From an uncultured Clostridium sp. (lineage in GTDB: Bacteria > Bacillota > Clostridia > Clostridiales > Clostridiaceae), in the NCBI RefSeq assembly GCF_947072515.1, contig NZ_CAMTIG010000006.1, forward strand, positions 1 through 64,000: a DNA stretch of 64,000 nt. The letters run 5' to 3'. The translations under genes were made by a program, and so were the position numbers. The notes beneath the pieces are model-generated. The model did not search any database. It was not told the DNA's origin and worked only from the letters and a program-made list of their open reading frames with translations. This document shows, in pieces, positions 1 through 8,391 of this stretch; within the stretch, counting starts at the first letter, position 1, and each line of letters opens with the position of its first letter.

Positions 1-135
1 AGTTCTTCTTCAAGAGATAACAGAAGTAACGATTCTAGAAATAGTTCTTTCTCAAAAGACAACAGAAACTTTAAAAGCAGACCTAAATCAAATGGATTTA
101 GTAAAAATAAACCTTCATATGCTAAGAAGAAATAA
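1..135 (+). CDS. C-terminal tail of a DEAD-box RNA helicase (partial)
   Basis: Frame 1 is open from the first base to a TAA stop at 133-135 and encodes 44 residues rich in Arg, Ser, Asn and Lys (starting SSSSRDNRSNDSRN, ending KPSYAKKK). Such low-complexity basic tails are typical of clostridial CshA/DeaD-type RNA helicases, where they help bind RNA. None of the helicase core lies in the window, so the family is inferred from composition alone. Another basic RNA-binding protein is possible. Confidence 0.5.
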   Translation, partial: SSSSRDNRSNDSRNSSFSKDNRNFKSRPKSNGFSKNKPSYAKKK

Positions 136-150
136 TTTTATATTAAAGAA

Positions 151-182
151 AAAATGTGATACCTCTAAAGTATCACATTTTC
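151..182. terminator. Bidirectional terminator between helicase tail and reductase gene
   Basis: Inverted repeat AAAATGTGATAC / GTATCACATTTT with a 7-base loop (ctctaaa), U-rich on both sides. It closes the helicase gene on + and overlaps the last codons of the convergent reductase gene on -. Confidence 0.85.
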
Positions 183-851
183 TTTAAATTTTTCTAAACC
201 TATTCTATCTATAAAGAATCCTAACTTCTCACCAGCATCTGCATTTTCACTATAGTAAGCTAAAATACTATCAACTATCTTTAAAGCCTCTTCTTCACTT
301 ACATCTTGAATTATTATATCTGCAACTCTAGGATTAAATCCTGCTGAACCTCCTACAACTACCATCATTCCAGTTTTATCAGCTATTATTCCTACATCCT
401 TTGCATAAACACTTCCACAAGCATTTCTGCATCCTGCAACCCCAATTTTAGTTCTACAAGGCATTGGCATCCATTGATATTTTTTTGAAAGCTTCATTCC
501 CATACCTATAGTATTATATTTTGATCTCTTACAAAATCCTGCTGGACACATTTCTACATTTTTAACTGTATTTTGTCCTTTAACTGCAGGCTCCATCCCA
601 AGCTCTTCCCATACTTTAGGTAAATCTTCCCCTTTAAGATTTGTTATTAAAATCCTTTGTCCTGAAGTTATTTTTATAACTCCATCATACTTCTTAGCAA
701 CGGCTGTTATCTTTTCTAACTCTTCAATTTTTACAAATCCTCCAGGTATATGCGGTGTTATTCCAAAAGTTCTCTTTCCATCTCTTACTTTTTGTAAATT
801 TCCATGATGAGTTCCACTAACCATTTGTGGTATTCCTAAATTACTATCCAT
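165..851 (-). CDS. Nitrite/sulfite reductase-like 4Fe-4S (siroheme) protein
   Basis: A 228-residue protein resembling a single module of nitrite/sulfite reductases. The N-terminal half (about 10-85) looks like a ferredoxin-like half-domain. The C-terminal part carries C102-x4-C107 and C141-x3-C145, the pattern that binds a 4Fe-4S cluster bridged to siroheme. Full-length assimilatory sulfite reductases have two such repeats and are more than twice as long, so this is the short single-module form common in anaerobes. The start follows AAAGGA with good spacing. It stands alone, with no partner flavoprotein or siroheme synthesis gene beside it, so the substrate cannot be told. A sulfite, nitrite or other six-electron reductase module is possible. 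Confidence 0.75.
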   Translation of the reverse strand: MDSNLGIPQMVSGTHHGNLQKVRDGKRTFGITPHIPGGFVKIEELEKITAVAKKYDGVIKITSGQRILITNLKGEDLPKVWEELGMEPAVKGQNTVKNVEMCPAGFCKRSKYNTIGMGMKLSKKYQWMPMPCRTKIGVAGCRNACGSVYAKDVGIIADKTGMMVVVGGSAGFNPRVADIIIQDVSEEEALKIVDSILAYYSENADAGEKLGFFIDRIGLEKFKENVIL

Positions 852-971
852 AAAAGTTATCCTTTCTTTAAATATCTTATTTAATCTATTAAAATACTTA
901 TCTATAATTAACTATAATTTTTTCATTTTATAAAGTAATTATACCATTAAATAACTTTTATCTTCGTAACG

Positions 972-1898
972 TTAGTTACCATCTTCTGCAATCATTTCTT
1001 TAACTTCACCCATAATTTCTTCAAAAAAATCCATACTATTTCTTGCTTGAATTTTTTCTATTGAAGTTTTATTTATATTTAACTCTCCTACATTAACTTT
1101 ACCGTGAATACTTCCCTTCCCATTACCTTCTACTCTTGTCATATTTTTCTCTCCGACTTTAACTTCAGATTTCACATATGGTTTCCCATTTAAATATGCT
1201 ATATCAACTGATCCCATTTTATTTTCTACAGTAATATCTCCGTTCATCTCTTTTAGAGTTAAAAATATTCCTCCAATTTCTTGATCTATATTAACATTAC
1301 TTGCCTCATTAATAAGAATATCTACTATTCCAATCCCCATATTAGTATTAAGTTTTTCTATATTCATAGCTCTATTATTCAAAATAGCTCCTGTTCCAAC
1401 ATTTATATCTAAATTTTTAATATTACTACAATCTAATCCAACTCCTCCAACTCCCACTTTAACATTTATATTCTTATTAAAGTTTTTAGGAATACTAATT
1501 TGAACTTCTGGAACTGCAATATTATTTTTTCCCTTAACTGATATAACACTTTTCCCCTTTGATTTTATATCTAACTTTTTATTTTTTAAATTAGATACTA
1601 TTTTATCCTTTTCTCCATTTACTAAAACTTGAACTTTATCTTCATTCCCCTCTTGAATATTTACTAGTCCAATAGCTAAATCTATATTTATATCATCTAT
1701 ATTCTCTATACTTTCATTAACCTGAATTATTCCTGCCTCATTTTTAATTTGGCTCCAGCTATTCTCTTCATAATCATCACTTACAACTTCTTCAACATAA
1801 TCTTTATAGTCCATCTTTCCAAACTCTACATCACATCCTGTAAACCCTAAGCCTATAGCCAAAACTAACGTTCCAGCTAATACTAACTTTTTAACCAT
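972..1898 (-). CDS. Putative lipoprotein with DUF4097-like beta-repeat domain
   Basis: 308 residues with a lipoprotein signal: KK, a hydrophobic core, then F-T-G-C with the lipidated Cys at 22. The rest is a run of short beta-strand repeats rich in I/V, N and G (about 60-270), as in DUF4097 'toast-rack' proteins, ending in a charged helix (about 275-308). It is the last gene of a four-gene operon, 14 bases after the membrane permease. It is probably an extracytoplasmic adhesin-like or sensor component working with the ABC transporter. The domain call rests on repeat pattern and hydrophobicity and is moderate. The function is unknown. Confidence 0.6.
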   Translation of the reverse strand: MVKKLVLAGTLVLAIGLGFTGCDVEFGKMDYKDYVEEVVSDDYEENSWSQIKNEAGIIQVNESIENIDDINIDLAIGLVNIQEGNEDKVQVLVNGEKDKIVSNLKNKKLDIKSKGKSVISVKGKNNIAVPEVQISIPKNFNKNINVKVGVGGVGLDCSNIKNLDINVGTGAILNNRAMNIEKLNTNMGIGIVDILINEASNVNIDQEIGGIFLTLKEMNGDITVENKMGSVDIAYLNGKPYVKSEVKVGEKNMTRVEGNGKGSIHGKVNVGELNINKTSIEKIQARNSMDFFEEIMGEVKEMIAEDGN

Positions 1899-1912
1899 AT
1901 ACTCTCTTCTCC

Positions 1913-2605
1913 TTAATTAAAATCAATTCCGCTATCTAAAGATTTTTTTGCTAACATAAAATAAACTATTATCTCAATTACAATAACTACTATTTCTAAA
2001 ACACCTATTTTTAACCCTGAAAAGCTTAAATAATAATATGGAATAAACTTATACGACATTTCTAAAATAAAAGAAATAACTCCTCCAATAATTCCAGCTA
2101 CTACAAATGTTACTAATATATTTGCCCAATATTTTTTAATGTATCTTTTAGTCCATATGAATACAAAAAATAATTCTATTAAAGATGCCATTATCCCTAA
2201 ATAAACTAATCCTAATATAATATTAAGTGGCTCATTTATAAAACTAAAAACTTCTCCATAAATATTATTTGTATACATCATTTGAAAAATTAAAACTAAA
2301 ACAAATGGCATGCTTTTAACTATATACTCAAAAACCTTTGCTATTAAATATTCGTGGCTTTTAATAGGTGTTGAAAACATTAATGCATTTTCTTTAGATA
2401 ACCTACTAGTAAATTGAAAAAATGAAACTATTCCTCCAAAGACTATTGCAAGTATTACAATTACAAAATTTATCATTGTTCCTATAAAACTTCCTAAAAA
2501 GCTTGTTATCAATAGAATTATCCCTATATAGACTCCTATCCCAACTACATCTCTAATTAAGTTTTTTCTAATGTTATATTTCATTATATTTAATATATTT
2601 CTCAT
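1913..2605 (-). CDS. ABC transporter permease (ABC-2 type)
   Basis: 230 residues with about six hydrophobic segments (roughly 20-60, 90-110, 125-150, 160-180 and 195-220) and short polar loops, the size of ABC-2 permeases paired with YtrB-like ATPases. It starts 6 bases after the ATPase gene stops and is followed at once by the lipoprotein gene. It most likely forms the membrane channel for the upstream ATPase. The substrate is unknown. In the better known YtrA systems such transporters respond to cell-envelope antibiotics. Confidence 0.75.
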   Translation of the reverse strand: MRNILNIMKYNIRKNLIRDVVGIGVYIGIILLITSFLGSFIGTMINFVIVILAIVFGGIVSFFQFTSRLSKENALMFSTPIKSHEYLIAKVFEYIVKSMPFVLVLIFQMMYTNNIYGEVFSFINEPLNIILGLVYLGIMASLIELFFVFIWTKRYIKKYWANILVTFVVAGIIGGVISFILEMSYKFIPYYYLSFSGLKIGVLEIVVIVIEIIVYFMLAKKSLDSGIDFN

Positions 2606-2611
2606 ACCCTT

Positions 2612-3310
2612 TTACCTCTTAAAAATTTCTTTATAAGCCCCTTCTATAGATGTTTCATATTTTTCTCTTATAGAATCTGCTTCACCCTTTTCTACTATAA
2701 TCCCATCTTTTATAAAAAGGACTTCATCTAACAATCTTTCAAGCTCGCCTACATAGTGAGTTGTAATTATCATTGATGCACCCTCTATCATGTTTTGGAC
2801 TATTGCATTTATTATTTCATCTCTTGATAAAATATCTACTCCAGATATAGGTTCATCTAAAATATAAAGTTTTGCCCTTCTTCCTAATACGAGACTTAAT
2901 GATACCTTTTCAACCATTCCCTTAGATAATGCCTTTAATTTTTGATTACCTTCAATATTCATAAACTTTAAAAGTTTTCTTGTTCTTTCTTCATCAAAAT
3001 CTTCAAAAAAATCTTTATAAAAACTTATTGCATCCTCTATTTTCATCCAACTATAAAGTTGATTATTTTCTCTTAAGTACGAAACTATTTTTTTGCTTTC
3101 AGATGAAATACTTATATTATCAATTAAAATTTCACCTTCGTCAGGTTGTAATAATCCTCCTATTATATTTAAAAGTGTAGTTTTTCCATTTCCATTAGGA
3201 CCTAGTATTCCAAGTGTTTTACCTGACTCTAAACTAAAATTTATTCCCTTTAAAACATTCTTTTTCCCATAAGATTTTTTAATCCCATTAATCTCTAATA
3301 TCTTTTTCAC
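2612..3310 (-). CDS. ABC transporter ATP-binding protein (YtrB-like)
   Basis: 232 residues with a Walker A motif at 37-45 (GPNGNGKTT), the signature variant ALSKGM in place of LSGGQ, Walker B with LYILDEPISGVD, and an H-loop in IITTH. The non-canonical signature is common in BcrA/YtrB-type ATPases of drug and peptide export. It is the second gene of the GntR operon, 2 bases after the regulator and 6 bases before its permease. Confidence 0.88.
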   Translation of the reverse strand: MKKILEINGIKKSYGKKNVLKGINFSLESGKTLGILGPNGNGKTTLLNIIGGLLQPDEGEILIDNISISSESKKIVSYLRENNQLYSWMKIEDAISFYKDFFEDFDEERTRKLLKFMNIEGNQKLKALSKGMVEKVSLSLVLGRRAKLYILDEPISGVDILSRDEIINAIVQNMIEGASMIITTHYVGELERLLDEVLFIKDGIIVEKGEADSIREKYETSIEGAYKEIFKR

Positions 3311-3312
3311 CC

Positions 3313-3675
3313 TTATACCTCCTCATAAAAGTCATTGCATGCCTCTAATATCTCCTCTTTTGAAAAACCTAACTCTTTTGTATCTTTAATAAATTTTTTT
3401 ATAAGTTCTTTTGAGATATCTATTCTTAAATTATTTATTATCTTTTTATCAGATGTTACAAACTTTCCAATTCCACGCTTAGTATAAATAAGATCATCTC
3501 CCTCTAACTCTGTATATACTCTCTGTATAGTATTTGGATTTACTTTTAACTCTCCTGCAAGCTCTCTTACAGATGCCATTTTAAATTCTCCTACATATTC
3601 TCCTGAAATAATTTTTTTCTCTAAAAACCTTTTTATTTGAATATATATAGGTTCATTAGTATTAAATTCAATCAC
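3313..3675 (-). CDS. GntR-family transcriptional regulator, YtrA type
   Basis: A 120-residue protein: an N-terminal winged helix with the GntR signature (EPIYIQIKRFLEKKI, then SVRELAGELKVNPNTIQRVYTELE) and a very short C-terminal tail, which defines the YtrA subfamily. A longer open frame begins at 3780, but the GTG at 3673-3675 lies 6 bases after AGAGGTG and begins the conserved VIEFN segment, so I use it. It heads an operon of ATPase, permease and lipoprotein genes and probably represses it. A palindromic operator lies over its promoter. Confidence 0.85.
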   Translation of the reverse strand: MIEFNTNEPIYIQIKRFLEKKIISGEYVGEFKMASVRELAGELKVNPNTIQRVYTELEGDDLIYTKRGIGKFVTSDKKIINNLRIDISKELIKKFIKDTKELGFSKEEILEACNDFYEEV

Positions 3676-3695
3676 CCAATTCACCTCTCTTTTCA

Positions 3696-3743
3696 GTACT
3701 ACTGTATTACTTACATAGTACACTAGCATTCTCTTTTTTCCAA
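3696..3743 (-). promoter_or_regulatory. Promoter and operator of the GntR/ABC operon
   Basis: On the minus strand TTGGAA (3738-3743) and TACTAT (3715-3720) are separated by exactly 17 bases. The inverted repeat GTACTA (3696-3701) / TAGTAC (3716-3721), with 14 bases between arms, overlaps the -10 and start region. This is the expected place for an autorepressing YtrA-type regulator. Confidence 0.75.
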
Positions 3744-3850
3744 ATAGAGGAAATAACCTTCTTATTGAAATATCTTCCATTTGCTCTTTATTCCTCGTTG
3801 TGTTTACACTTTATTCATATTTGTGTTTTTTAGTTTTATTTTTCTCTATT

Positions 3851-3884
3851 AAAAATGCCATCGGCATAAGCTGACGGCATTCTT
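3851..3884 (-). terminator. Terminator after the first MATE gene
   Basis: Hairpin with arms AATGCCATCGGC / GCTGACGGCATT (one mismatch, one G-U pair) and loop ataa, followed on the minus strand by TTTTT. Confidence 0.8.
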
Positions 3885-5210
3885 TTATCTAAATTCTATT
3901 AAATTTTTAGATTTATTATAAAAATATCCTGAAAATAAAATTGTTCCAAGTTCTGCAACTGTTATAGTTAGCCAAATTCCACTAACTCCAATAAGATTTG
4001 GAAGTATTACTACTCCTAAGATTACGAAAATTAATGATCTAAGAATTGATATTATAGCCGATATTTTTCCATTCCCTATTGATGTAAAATAACCTGACAT
4101 AAATATATTAAATCCTATAATTAAGAATCCTACTGAGAAAATTCTCATTCCTTCTGATGCAATTTGCATTACCTCTGTATCTGTAGTAAAAATCCCTATT
4201 ATAAAATCTCTTCCGAAAAATGAAATTATAAAGATTAAAATCGAACTCACAATAATAGTATTAAAACTATATTTTAAATATTGCTTTATTCTTTCACTTT
4301 GTTTTGCTCCGAAGCTATAACTTATAACTGGTGAAACACCTACTGCCACTCCAAAATAAGCTGCTATAAAAAAGTAATAAATATAGATAACTATCGACAT
4401 CGCTGCTATTCCAGTCTCTCCATAGAAGCTTAAAATAGCTTGATTGAATAGAAATGTAGTTATTCCTGTTGATAACTCCGTTAACATTTCCGAACTACCA
4501 TTATAACAAGAACATCCTAGCATTTTAAAATTAGATTTAAATTTTATAAATTTTAAATTTGATTCTTTTCCTAGAAAATATCTTATTCCAATGATTGTTG
4601 ATGTAACCATTGCTAAAAGCGTTCCTAAAGCCGCTCCTAATATCCCCATTTTAAAAATTACTATAAATAAAAAATCAAAAACCACATTGAATACTAATCC
4701 GACTGTAGACATTTTTAATGCTACATTAGGACTTCCATCAATTCTTGCATAATATTCAAAATACAGTTTAAGCATCATCGGTAATGCCATTAATATAACT
4801 ACAGTGCCATAAGTTTTAGCATATGGATATAACGCTTCTGTAGTTCCTAGAAACCTTAATATAGGCTCAATAAATATTATTCCTACTATAGTTAGTAAAA
4901 TAGCTACTATAACTAAAACTACTGTAATAAATGAAAATAGCTCATTTGCTTCTTTAGTCTTTTTTCTTCCAACTTTAATTCCAACTAAAGCCCCAGAGCC
5001 TGTTGCAAGCATAACTGCTATTCCAAAAATAACTCCTGTTATAGGCAAAATAATATTTATTGCTGCAAGTGCATTTGAATTTACAAACCTTGATACAAAA
5101 AAACCATCAATTGTGGTGTAAAACGAGAGGAAAATCATAGTAACTATTGACGGTAAGATAAATCTTATAAAATTTGAATAATCCTCTTCTCTACTAAATA
5201 TTTGTTCCAT
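3885..5210 (-). CDS. MATE-family multidrug efflux transporter
   Basis: 441 residues with about twelve membrane segments in two homologous halves, typical of MATE exporters, which expel cationic drugs in exchange for Na+ or H+. The N-terminal half has the usual first-helix pattern (SIVTMIFLSFYTTIDGFFVSR). The start is supported by AGGGG eight bases upstream. It is divergent from a MerR-type regulator, and its promoter has the 19-base spacer that marks MerR activation, so it is probably the efflux pump that regulator switches on. The substrate cannot be told from sequence. Confidence 0.85.
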   Translation of the reverse strand: MEQIFSREEDYSNFIRFILPSIVTMIFLSFYTTIDGFFVSRFVNSNALAAINIILPITGVIFGIAVMLATGSGALVGIKVGRKKTKEANELFSFITVVLVIVAILLTIVGIIFIEPILRFLGTTEALYPYAKTYGTVVILMALPMMLKLYFEYYARIDGSPNVALKMSTVGLVFNVVFDFLFIVIFKMGILGAALGTLLAMVTSTIIGIRYFLGKESNLKFIKFKSNFKMLGCSCYNGSSEMLTELSTGITTFLFNQAILSFYGETGIAAMSIVIYIYYFFIAAYFGVAVGVSPVISYSFGAKQSERIKQYLKYSFNTIIVSSILIFIISFFGRDFIIGIFTTDTEVMQIASEGMRIFSVGFLIIGFNIFMSGYFTSIGNGKISAIISILRSLIFVILGVVILPNLIGVSGIWLTITVAELGTILFSGYFYNKSKNLIEFR

Positions 5211-5247
5211 TATTAAAACCCCTTTTCATCTCTTAAAAATAATATTA

Positions 5248-5290
5248 TTGACAATTTTTACTATAAAGGATATAGTAACTATACTGTCAA
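5248..5290. promoter_or_regulatory. Overlapping divergent promoters with MerR-type 19-bp spacer
   Basis: On the minus strand TTGACA (5285-5290) and TATAGT (5260-5265) are 19 bases apart, the hallmark spacing of MerR-activated promoters, driving the MATE gene. On the plus strand TTGACA (5248-5253) and TATAGT (5271-5276) have a normal 17-base spacer and drive the regulator. Both share the central dyad TATAGTAACTATA (5271-5283), the likely MerR site. Confidence 0.85.
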
Positions 5291-5313
5291 TAGGTTTATT
5301 TAGGGGGATAAAA

Positions 5314-6123
5314 ATGAACGTAACTTTTACAGTAGGGGAATTTGCTAAAATTAATAATTTAAAGAAACAAACTCTTATCTATTATGACAATATTGGTCTG
5401 TTTAAGCCAGGTATTGTTGACAATAATAATGGTTATAGATACTATACACCAGACCAATTAGAAATTTTAGATAATATTTTAATATTAAGAGAAATTGGTG
5501 TTTCTATAAAAGAAATTAAAAGATTTCTTCAAAATCGTGATATAAAAAAAACTATTCACTTGCTTCAAGAGCAATATGAAAAGTTAGAAACTCAATCTAA
5601 GTCTATTAATACTTTCATGAAAAAATTAGATAATAAAATATCTACCTTACAAATGCTTGAAGGTATTACTTCAGATGTTACTTTTGTACAAATGCCTGAA
5701 AAATATCTTGCTATTAAAGAAGTTTCTAAGCCCAATACCTTGCTTGAAACAGATATTGCAATGAAAGATCTTTTTAAAGAAATTGATGAAAAAAATATTT
5801 TTTACACTTATCAAATGGGTGTTATTATTTCGCAAGATGCCTTAACTCAAAAAAGGTATACTTCATCCAAGTATGTTTTTCTACCACTTTCTAAAAAAGA
5901 ACATAAGATAACTACACATAAAAGAGAAAAAGGACTTTATGCAGTTATTTATCATCAAGGCACTTATGAAGATATCGGTAATTCTTATGAAAAATTACTA
6001 AATACAATAAGAGAATATGGATTTACCGCTCTTAGCGATTCTTATGAATATTGTATTTCCGATAGTTTAACTTCACCAAATAATCATGAATATATAACAA
6101 AGATACTTGTCAGAGTAAAATAA
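5314..6123 (+). CDS. MerR-family regulator with GyrI-like effector domain
   Basis: 269 residues. Residues 1-75 form a MerR winged helix (FTVGEFAKINNLKKQTLIYYDNIGLFKP, then YRYYTPDQLEIL). A dimerising coiled coil follows (about 80-125), then an AraC/GyrI-type effector domain (about 135-269), as in BmrR/BltR drug sensors. The frame is open from 5248, but the ATG at 5314 follows AGGGGG and begins at the HTH, so I use it. The regulator is divergent from a MATE pump and shares a dyad with that pump's promoter. It probably binds the pump's substrate and activates export. Confidence 0.88.
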   Translation: MNVTFTVGEFAKINNLKKQTLIYYDNIGLFKPGIVDNNNGYRYYTPDQLEILDNILILREIGVSIKEIKRFLQNRDIKKTIHLLQEQYEKLETQSKSINTFMKKLDNKISTLQMLEGITSDVTFVQMPEKYLAIKEVSKPNTLLETDIAMKDLFKEIDEKNIFYTYQMGVIISQDALTQKRYTSSKYVFLPLSKKEHKITTHKREKGLYAVIYHQGTYEDIGNSYEKLLNTIREYGFTALSDSYEYCISDSLTSPNNHEYITKILVRVK

Positions 6124-6140
6124 GTATCTTTTAAAAAGTT

Positions 6141-6173
6141 AAGGAGTGCTAAACAGCACTCCTTTCTTATTTT
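6141..6173. terminator. Bidirectional terminator after merR
   Basis: Perfect 10-bp stem AAGGAGTGCT / AGCACTCCTT, loop aaac, followed by TCTTATTTT on + and by AACTTTTTAAAA on -. Confidence 0.88.
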
Positions 6174-6476
6174 CTATAATCCACAATCAATTTCTTCCTC
6201 TGGAATATATACATTATTATCAAATAATCCATTTAAAAAATCTGGAATTAAAAACTTTTTACAAACTGATTTAAGCTCCTCTTCAGTTTTTATATTATTT
6301 TCTCTAAGTATCTTTTTACCTTCTCTCACGCAATTATCCATTGTTTTTTGAAAGCCTCTTGCCTCATCTGAATACATTGTCTCGTCACTTGAGAATAAGA
6401 ATTCTCTTAACCCTACTAATATATCTCTAAATTCATTATTTAAACTTTCTAGTTTTTGTATCTCTTCTATTTTCAT
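6174..6476 (-). CDS. Hypothetical soluble helical protein
   Basis: I do not recognise this 100-residue protein. It is charged and predicted helical, with no signal or membrane segment. It contains the run REFLFSSDETMYSDEARGF near residues 40-60 and ends EEEIDCGL. A longer frame begins at 6548, but the ATG at 6476 follows AAAGGAG by 7 bases and begins MKIEEIQKLESLN, so it is chosen. It is a single gene between two terminators. Confidence 0.65.
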   Translation of the reverse strand: MKIEEIQKLESLNNEFRDILVGLREFLFSSDETMYSDEARGFQKTMDNCVREGKKILRENNIKTEEELKSVCKKFLIPDFLNGLFDNNVYIPEEEIDCGL

Positions 6477-6613
6477 TTTTCTATCTCCTTTATATATCTT
6501 ATATATTTGATAATACATCATTGTTTTATAAAAATAAATATTAGGCAATAATCTACTAAGTACATTTTTTGTTATAATTATTAAGTAACACTACACAAAA
6601 GGAGGAATTATTA

Positions 6614-7375
6614 ATGGGAAAACCATTTTTTAAAGATTATAAAATTAATATTTACGATGTTGATTGTAGACATTACTGCAAATTTTCAACATTAGTCGAT
6701 TACTTATGGGACGTTGTTATAGAACAATCTGATGCTTTAGGTGAAACAAAAGAAGGTTTCGTACATAATGATTGTGTATGGGTTTTACTAAAATATGATA
6801 TAAACATTTATAAATATCCTAAATTCAAAGATACTGTAACTGTTTCTACAGAGGTTATAGGATATAAAAAGGTATATGGATATAGACATTACACTATAAA
6901 AGATTCTGATGGAAATCTTTTAGCTGAAGCTGATTCTATAGCTATTTTGATAGATTTTAATAGAAGAAGACCTATGAAAATAACTCCAGATCAATGCGAA
7001 GTTTATGGTTTAGAAAAAGAGTTAGAAAATCCTCCAAAGTTAGATGATTTAATAACTTTAGAAAACACTGATTTTTCTAGTTCTCATATTATGAGCTATA
7101 GTGATATTGATTCAAATAATCATGTTAATAATGTTAGATACATGGAAATGGCCTTAAATAGTTTACCTAAAGAAATTTTAAATGATTATGATGTAACTAA
7201 TATAAAAGTCTTATTTAAAAAGGAAACTACTATTGGTAACACAGTTTCTATCTCTAGCCAAGTTATTCAAAATTCTCAAGATGAAGTTACTACACTTCAT
7301 AATATAGAGGAAGAAAAATTACTTGTAAAACTACAAATCAAGTGGAACAAAACAGAAGATAAAACTTTATTTTAA
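6614..7375 (+). CDS. Acyl-ACP thioesterase
   Basis: 253 residues with the tandem hot-dog architecture of acyl-[ACP] thioesterases (Pfam Acyl-ACP_TE). The first hot-dog begins YKINIYDVDCRHYCKFSTLVDYL in outline, and the second (about 150-253) holds SYSDIDSNNHVNN, whose N169, H170 and N172 are the usual active-site region. The enzyme releases free fatty acids from acyl carrier protein in the cytosol. The length fits bacterial members. The start follows GGAGGAATTATTA. A TATAAT lies at 6573-6578, without a clear -35. It is a single gene. Confidence 0.85.
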   Translation: MGKPFFKDYKINIYDVDCRHYCKFSTLVDYLWDVVIEQSDALGETKEGFVHNDCVWVLLKYDINIYKYPKFKDTVTVSTEVIGYKKVYGYRHYTIKDSDGNLLAEADSIAILIDFNRRRPMKITPDQCEVYGLEKELENPPKLDDLITLENTDFSSSHIMSYSDIDSNNHVNNVRYMEMALNSLPKEILNDYDVTNIKVLFKKETTIGNTVSISSQVIQNSQDEVTTLHNIEEEKLLVKLQIKWNKTEDKTLF

Positions 7376-7389
7376 ATTCCTTTAACTTA

Positions 7390-7418
7390 AATAAGGCTCC
7401 CTTTTAGGTAGCCTTATT
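7390..7418. terminator. Terminator between thioesterase and hydrolase genes
   Basis: Stem AATAAGGCT / AGCCTTATT with an 11-base loop, followed by TTTTATT on +. It serves two convergent genes. Confidence 0.8.
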
Positions 7419-7419
7419 T

Positions 7420-8130
7420 TTATTCATTTAAAAAATCATAGATTTCTTTTATCGTCTTACTTCTCTTACATATATCAACATGACTACATCGCTTAATTAC
7501 ATGTAATGTTGAATTTTTTATATATTTGTGTAACCTTCTTGTATGATCAATATGAACTACTTCAATACCAGCACAAAGAATTAAAGTTTTCATTTTCATA
7601 TTATTTAAATCTTCTTCTGTTATTCCTATATCCCCTAACATAACATCCACTAACTCATATCTCTTTTTTAATTTATTTATTCCCTTACTTGCTATCCCTA
7701 AAATCGCTTTATAAACTTCTAAGAAAATTATAAACCAGCTATATAATCCTTCTTCTTTGTAATTCCCTGAAATAAGTACTAGCTTATTAATTATCTCTTC
7801 TCTTTTTTTTGCAATCCAAAGTGCAATATTCGCTCCATCACTATAGCCTACAAATGAAGCCTTCTTTATATTTTTCCGCTCACAAAACTCTAAAATATCA
7901 TCTGCAAAAAGCTCTACACTAAAAGGTTTTTCTCCTGCAGTACTAAATCCTTGTGCTCTTATATCAATTGCTATGACATTAAATTTTTCTGCTAACTTTT
8001 CAAACATTTTAGCTAAATATCTACTTTCCATTCCATTACCATGAAGTAAAATTACAGTTTCCCCTACACCTTTTTCATAGTAACTAACCTTTATGTCTGA
8101 CACATCAATAAATTTTCTTAATTCATCCAA
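7420..8130 (-). CDS. Alpha/beta-fold hydrolase
   Basis: 236 residues with the classical layout: an HG oxyanion motif (VILLHGNGMESR), the nucleophile elbow in FVGYSDGAN (G-x-S-x-G variant G-Y-S-D-G), and a C-terminal His in KRCSHVDICKRS. The open frame extends to 8289, but its first 53 residues are unlike the family. A TTG at 8128-8130 lies 6 bases after AGAGGTG and starts the conserved domain, so I take that. It is a single gene with its own TTACAA-17-TATAAT promoter. The substrate is unknown. Confidence 0.75.
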   Translation of the reverse strand: MDELRKFIDVSDIKVSYYEKGVGETVILLHGNGMESRYLAKMFEKLAEKFNVIAIDIRAQGFSTAGEKPFSVELFADDILEFCERKNIKKASFVGYSDGANIALWIAKKREEIINKLVLISGNYKEEGLYSWFIIFLEVYKAILGIASKGINKLKKRYELVDVMLGDIGITEEDLNNMKMKTLILCAGIEVVHIDHTRRLHKYIKNSTLHVIKRCSHVDICKRSKTIKEIYDFLNE

Positions 8131-8149
8131 AATAAACACCTCTTTTAAT

Positions 8150-8178
8150 ATTATAATCGTAATATTGCAATTTTGTAA
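8150..8178 (-). promoter_or_regulatory. Promoter of the alpha/beta hydrolase gene
   Basis: On the minus strand TTACAA (8173-8178) and TATAAT (8150-8155) are 17 bases apart, just upstream of the AGAGGTG ribosome site. This supports the short start at 8130. Confidence 0.7.
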
Positions 8179-8194
8179 GGTTTCTGAAAGGTTA

Positions 8195-8223
8195 TTCAAT
8201 ATGTCTTTTACACTACCTATTAT
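8195..8223 (+). promoter_or_regulatory. Candidate promoter of the 26-codon gene
   Basis: TTCAAT (8195-8200) and TATTAT (8218-8223) are 17 bases apart and precede the strong AAGGAGGAAT at 8251. The -35 is imperfect. Confidence 0.45.
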
Positions 8224-8264
8224 AAAATAAAGACATAGAAAACAACATCTAAGGAGGAATTTAA

Positions 8265-8345
8265 ATGAAAAACTTATTATCAAACACAAAAGAAATTTTA
8301 ACTATCTTATTTGCTTACTATATGAATGGTGAGAAAACACTTTAA
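8265..8345 (+). CDS. Small protein of 26 residues, unknown function
   Basis: ATG at 8265 lies 5 bases after a near-perfect ribosome site (AAGGAGGAAT at 8251-8260). The frame runs 26 codons: it begins MKNLLSNTKE, has a hydrophobic middle (ILTILFAYYM) and ends NGEKTL. A plausible promoter lies upstream, and a strong hairpin with a T-run lies at 8392-8439, so the transcript would be about 200 bases with this as its only good frame. It could be a small membrane-associated peptide, a toxin-like peptide or a leader. I do not recognise it. Confidence 0.5.
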   Translation: MKNLLSNTKEILTILFAYYMNGEKTL

Positions 8346-8391
8346 AATTTAATATTGGAGAATTTATTTATGTATATTTTTTATAATAATA

